DNA of 33,214 bases from assembly GCA_016869235.1 (NCBI GenBank), contig VGER01000017.1, positions 1-33,214 on the forward strand, written 5' to 3'. Below are positions 32,028-33,214 of the stretch, piece by piece. Origin of the DNA: Alphaproteobacteria bacterium (GTDB lineage: Bacteria > Pseudomonadota > Alphaproteobacteria > UBA2966 > CAIVPW01). Every line of letters begins with the position of its first letter. Within the stretch, counting starts at the first letter, position 1. Position numbers and translations under genes: made by a program. The notes beneath the pieces were generated by a model that did not search any database, had not been told where the DNA came from, and was given only the letters and a program-made list of their open reading frames with translations.

Positions 32028-32888
32028 TTATGCGCGATTGGGCGCGATGTCGCTCAATGCCGCGGCGACGTCGCCACGGTGCTTGCGTAGCCACCGGCAC
32101 AAGCGCGTGCGCCAGCGGGCGAAGCGTAGCAGCTCCAGCGGCGCGCCCTCGAGCAGGTACTGACGGTATCCGTACGTGCTGCGCAGGAGCTGAACGTAAT
32201 AGAGGTCGGCGGCGTTGGCGAGGTCGCGGTGCGTCAGCGACACGTAGTTCAGGAACGTGCTGACGTAGCGGCGCACGCCGTCGAGGTCGATGCGGGCGTC
32301 GGCCGATGCGGGATCGGCGTAACTGTAAGAGCGCAGCACCTCCCACACGTAGGGCTGGCGCGATGCGCTGCTCCAATCCACCACCGCGGCGATCTGCTCG
32401 CCGTTCAGCACCACCTGGCGCACCGAGTAGTCGCCGTGGGTCGCGCCGCGCGTGAAGGTGCGCGGACCGAGCTTGATGCTTGCGATGTCGGCGCGTGCGG
32501 AGCGCTTGAAGGCGAGGTCGTCCGCCATCTCCCTGCGCCATGCCGAGGTCAGCTTGCGGTTGCGCGAGGAGGCGATGATCAGCGCGTCGTACTCGAGCTC
32601 CTTGCGGCGCGCGTCGAACGCGAACCACTTGGCCGGGAATCCCTCCGGCAGGCCGCGCACGCCGGCGAGCGCGGTGCAGATGCGCCCCAACATCTCGGCC
32701 GACGCCGTCAACAGCCACGGTGGGGCGCGATTCTGCTTCACCGTGACCCCGTCCACGAACGTCTGCAGGTGGACGGGCTGTCCGTGGGCGTCGGAGACGA
32801 AGCTGCCATCGTTGGCGGTGACGAAGATCGCCGTTGGCACGCCCATGCTGCGCAGGTGCGCCACCAGGCCGGGTTCGCGCCGGACCAT
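32028..32888 (-). CDS. APH-fold kinase-like protein, short N-lobe, altered catalytic loop
   Basis: The 286-residue product has the C-lobe of aminoglycoside phosphotransferase-like kinases: THGDYSVRQVVLNGEQIAAVVDWSSA. His151-Gly-Asp153 is the Brenner motif and Asp171 the magnesium-binding Asp. The Asn that should follow at 158 (HGDxxxxN) is Gln. The N-terminus starts at LVAHLRSMGVPTAIFVTANDG, so the phosphate-loop strands and the ATP-clamping lysine are not encoded; an in-frame TAG stands 39 bases upstream. ATG 32888 follows GGAGAGAGG. It may be a pseudokinase, or a kinase shortened at its 5' end. It lies with the aldolase/Dabb gene in one operon. Confidence 0.65.
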   Translation of the reverse strand: MVRREPGLVAHLRSMGVPTAIFVTANDGSFVSDAHGQPVHLQTFVDGVTVKQNRAPPWLLTASAEMLGRICTALAGVRGLPEGFPAKWFAFDARRKELEYDALIIASSRNRKLTSAWRREMADDLAFKRSARADIASIKLGPRTFTRGATHGDYSVRQVVLNGEQIAAVVDWSSASRQPYVWEVLRSYSYADPASADARIDLDGVRRYVSTFLNYVSLTHRDLANAADLYYVQLLRSTYGYRQYLLEGAPLELLRFARWRTRLCRWLRKHRGDVAAALSDIAPNRA

Positions 32889-32924
32889 TCCGCGCCTCTC
32901 TCCGTCGGTTGCGCCGCCGTTGTG

Positions 32925-33214
32925 CTAGCGGCCGAAGCTCCACCAACCCTTGCGACGCGGCTTGGAATCGTCCACCGGCGATGCCGCCGACGGTGCGCCG
33001 TCCACCGGCGGCGGTGAAGTTGGCGCCGATTCGCGAACCGCATCCGGTGCCGGAGTGTGGCTCGTCGCCGGCGATTCGTGTCGATGGGTCACGGGCACGC
33101 TGGTCGCCGGCTCGGCCGCCCGCGGCGCGTCGAACGATGAAGGGGCGGCGGGCTCCGACGCGATCGGTTCCATCGGCGCGCGGTTGTCGCCCGGTCCTCC
33201 CGGCTGCGGTCCGC
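32925..33214 (-). CDS. C-terminal fragment of a Pro/Ala-rich protein, possibly ribonuclease E (runs past window end)
   Basis: The minus-strand frame is open to the window edge, reading GPQPGGPGDNRAPMEPIASE and on through a low-complexity Pro/Ala/Ser stretch to the stop at 32925. It ends DDSKPRRKGWWSFGR. A disordered tail closing in a basic KGWW block resembles the C-terminus of alphaproteobacterial RNase E/G, but only the tail is visible. It could also be another protein with a disordered tail. The gene's start and catalytic part lie beyond the window. Confidence 0.4.
   Translation of the reverse strand, partial: GPQPGGPGDNRAPMEPIASEPAAPSSFDAPRAAEPATSVPVTHRHESPATSHTPAPDAVRESAPTSPPPVDGAPSAASPVDDSKPRRKGWWSFGR

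Overview
The window is high-GC, densely coded chromosomal DNA. It looks like an alphaproteobacterium of Rhodospirillales type. The evidence is the NDUFA12-type complex I subunit, a DUF2155 protein, the aroQ-accB-accC-aat block, a fused ThiS-ThiG, a class II (B12-dependent) ribonucleotide reductase, and an AspRS that appears non-discriminating. The genus cannot be fixed from the sequence alone. I see no tRNA, rRNA, CRISPR array, insertion sequence or prophage core.

Layout. 1-2611: the end of ppk1 overlaps ppx (polyphosphate synthesis and breakdown). 2614-5848: ribonuclease D (minus) and aspS (plus) diverge. 5856-6809: an ArsR-family repressor and an AHSA1/SRPBCC protein form an operon behind a well-formed promoter with an overlapping inverted-repeat operator. 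6846-8421: an ABC-2 exporter operon whose permease is broken by a deletion/frameshift. 8467-9414: a Tat-type dienelactone hydrolase with its terminator. 9686-11562: a SoxC-like molybdenum sulfite dehydrogenase and a c-type cytochrome. 11747-15934: nrdJ followed by two tiny overlapping coiled-coil genes. 16066-16920: three small minus-strand reading frames of unknown function, one without a start codon and one of only 56 codons, with a terminator. 17046-18705: NDUFA12, MlaD, DUF2155 and a small membrane protein. 18702-21864: the aroQ-accB-accC-aat operon (minus) with a recognisable promoter. 21865-23435: a sparse, partly decayed stretch with a frameshifted stress-type membrane protein, half of a CBS-domain gene, a possible 38-residue membrane peptide and several strong hairpins. 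23436-26326: thiSG and a beta-lactamase-fold protein that has lost its catalytic residues. 26331-29417: DUF4870 protein, thioredoxin-like protein, LolD/MacB-type ATPase and M48/TPR protease (minus). 29581-30720: a class I/II aminotransferase. 30728-31036: a SHOCT-domain protein. 31109-32888: an unusual pair, an APH-fold kinase-like protein and a class II aldolase-like/Dabb fusion, both with altered active sites. 32925-33214: the Pro/Ala-rich C-terminus of a larger protein, perhaps RNase E.

Most of the window is ordinary core metabolism. The least ordinary parts are the APH-like/aldolase-Dabb pair, the membrane-anchored beta-lactamase pseudoenzyme, the ThiS-ThiG fusion that keeps an internal Gly-Gly-Gly, and a cluster of damaged or start-less genes. 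Some of the damage could be assembly error; where that matters it is stated.
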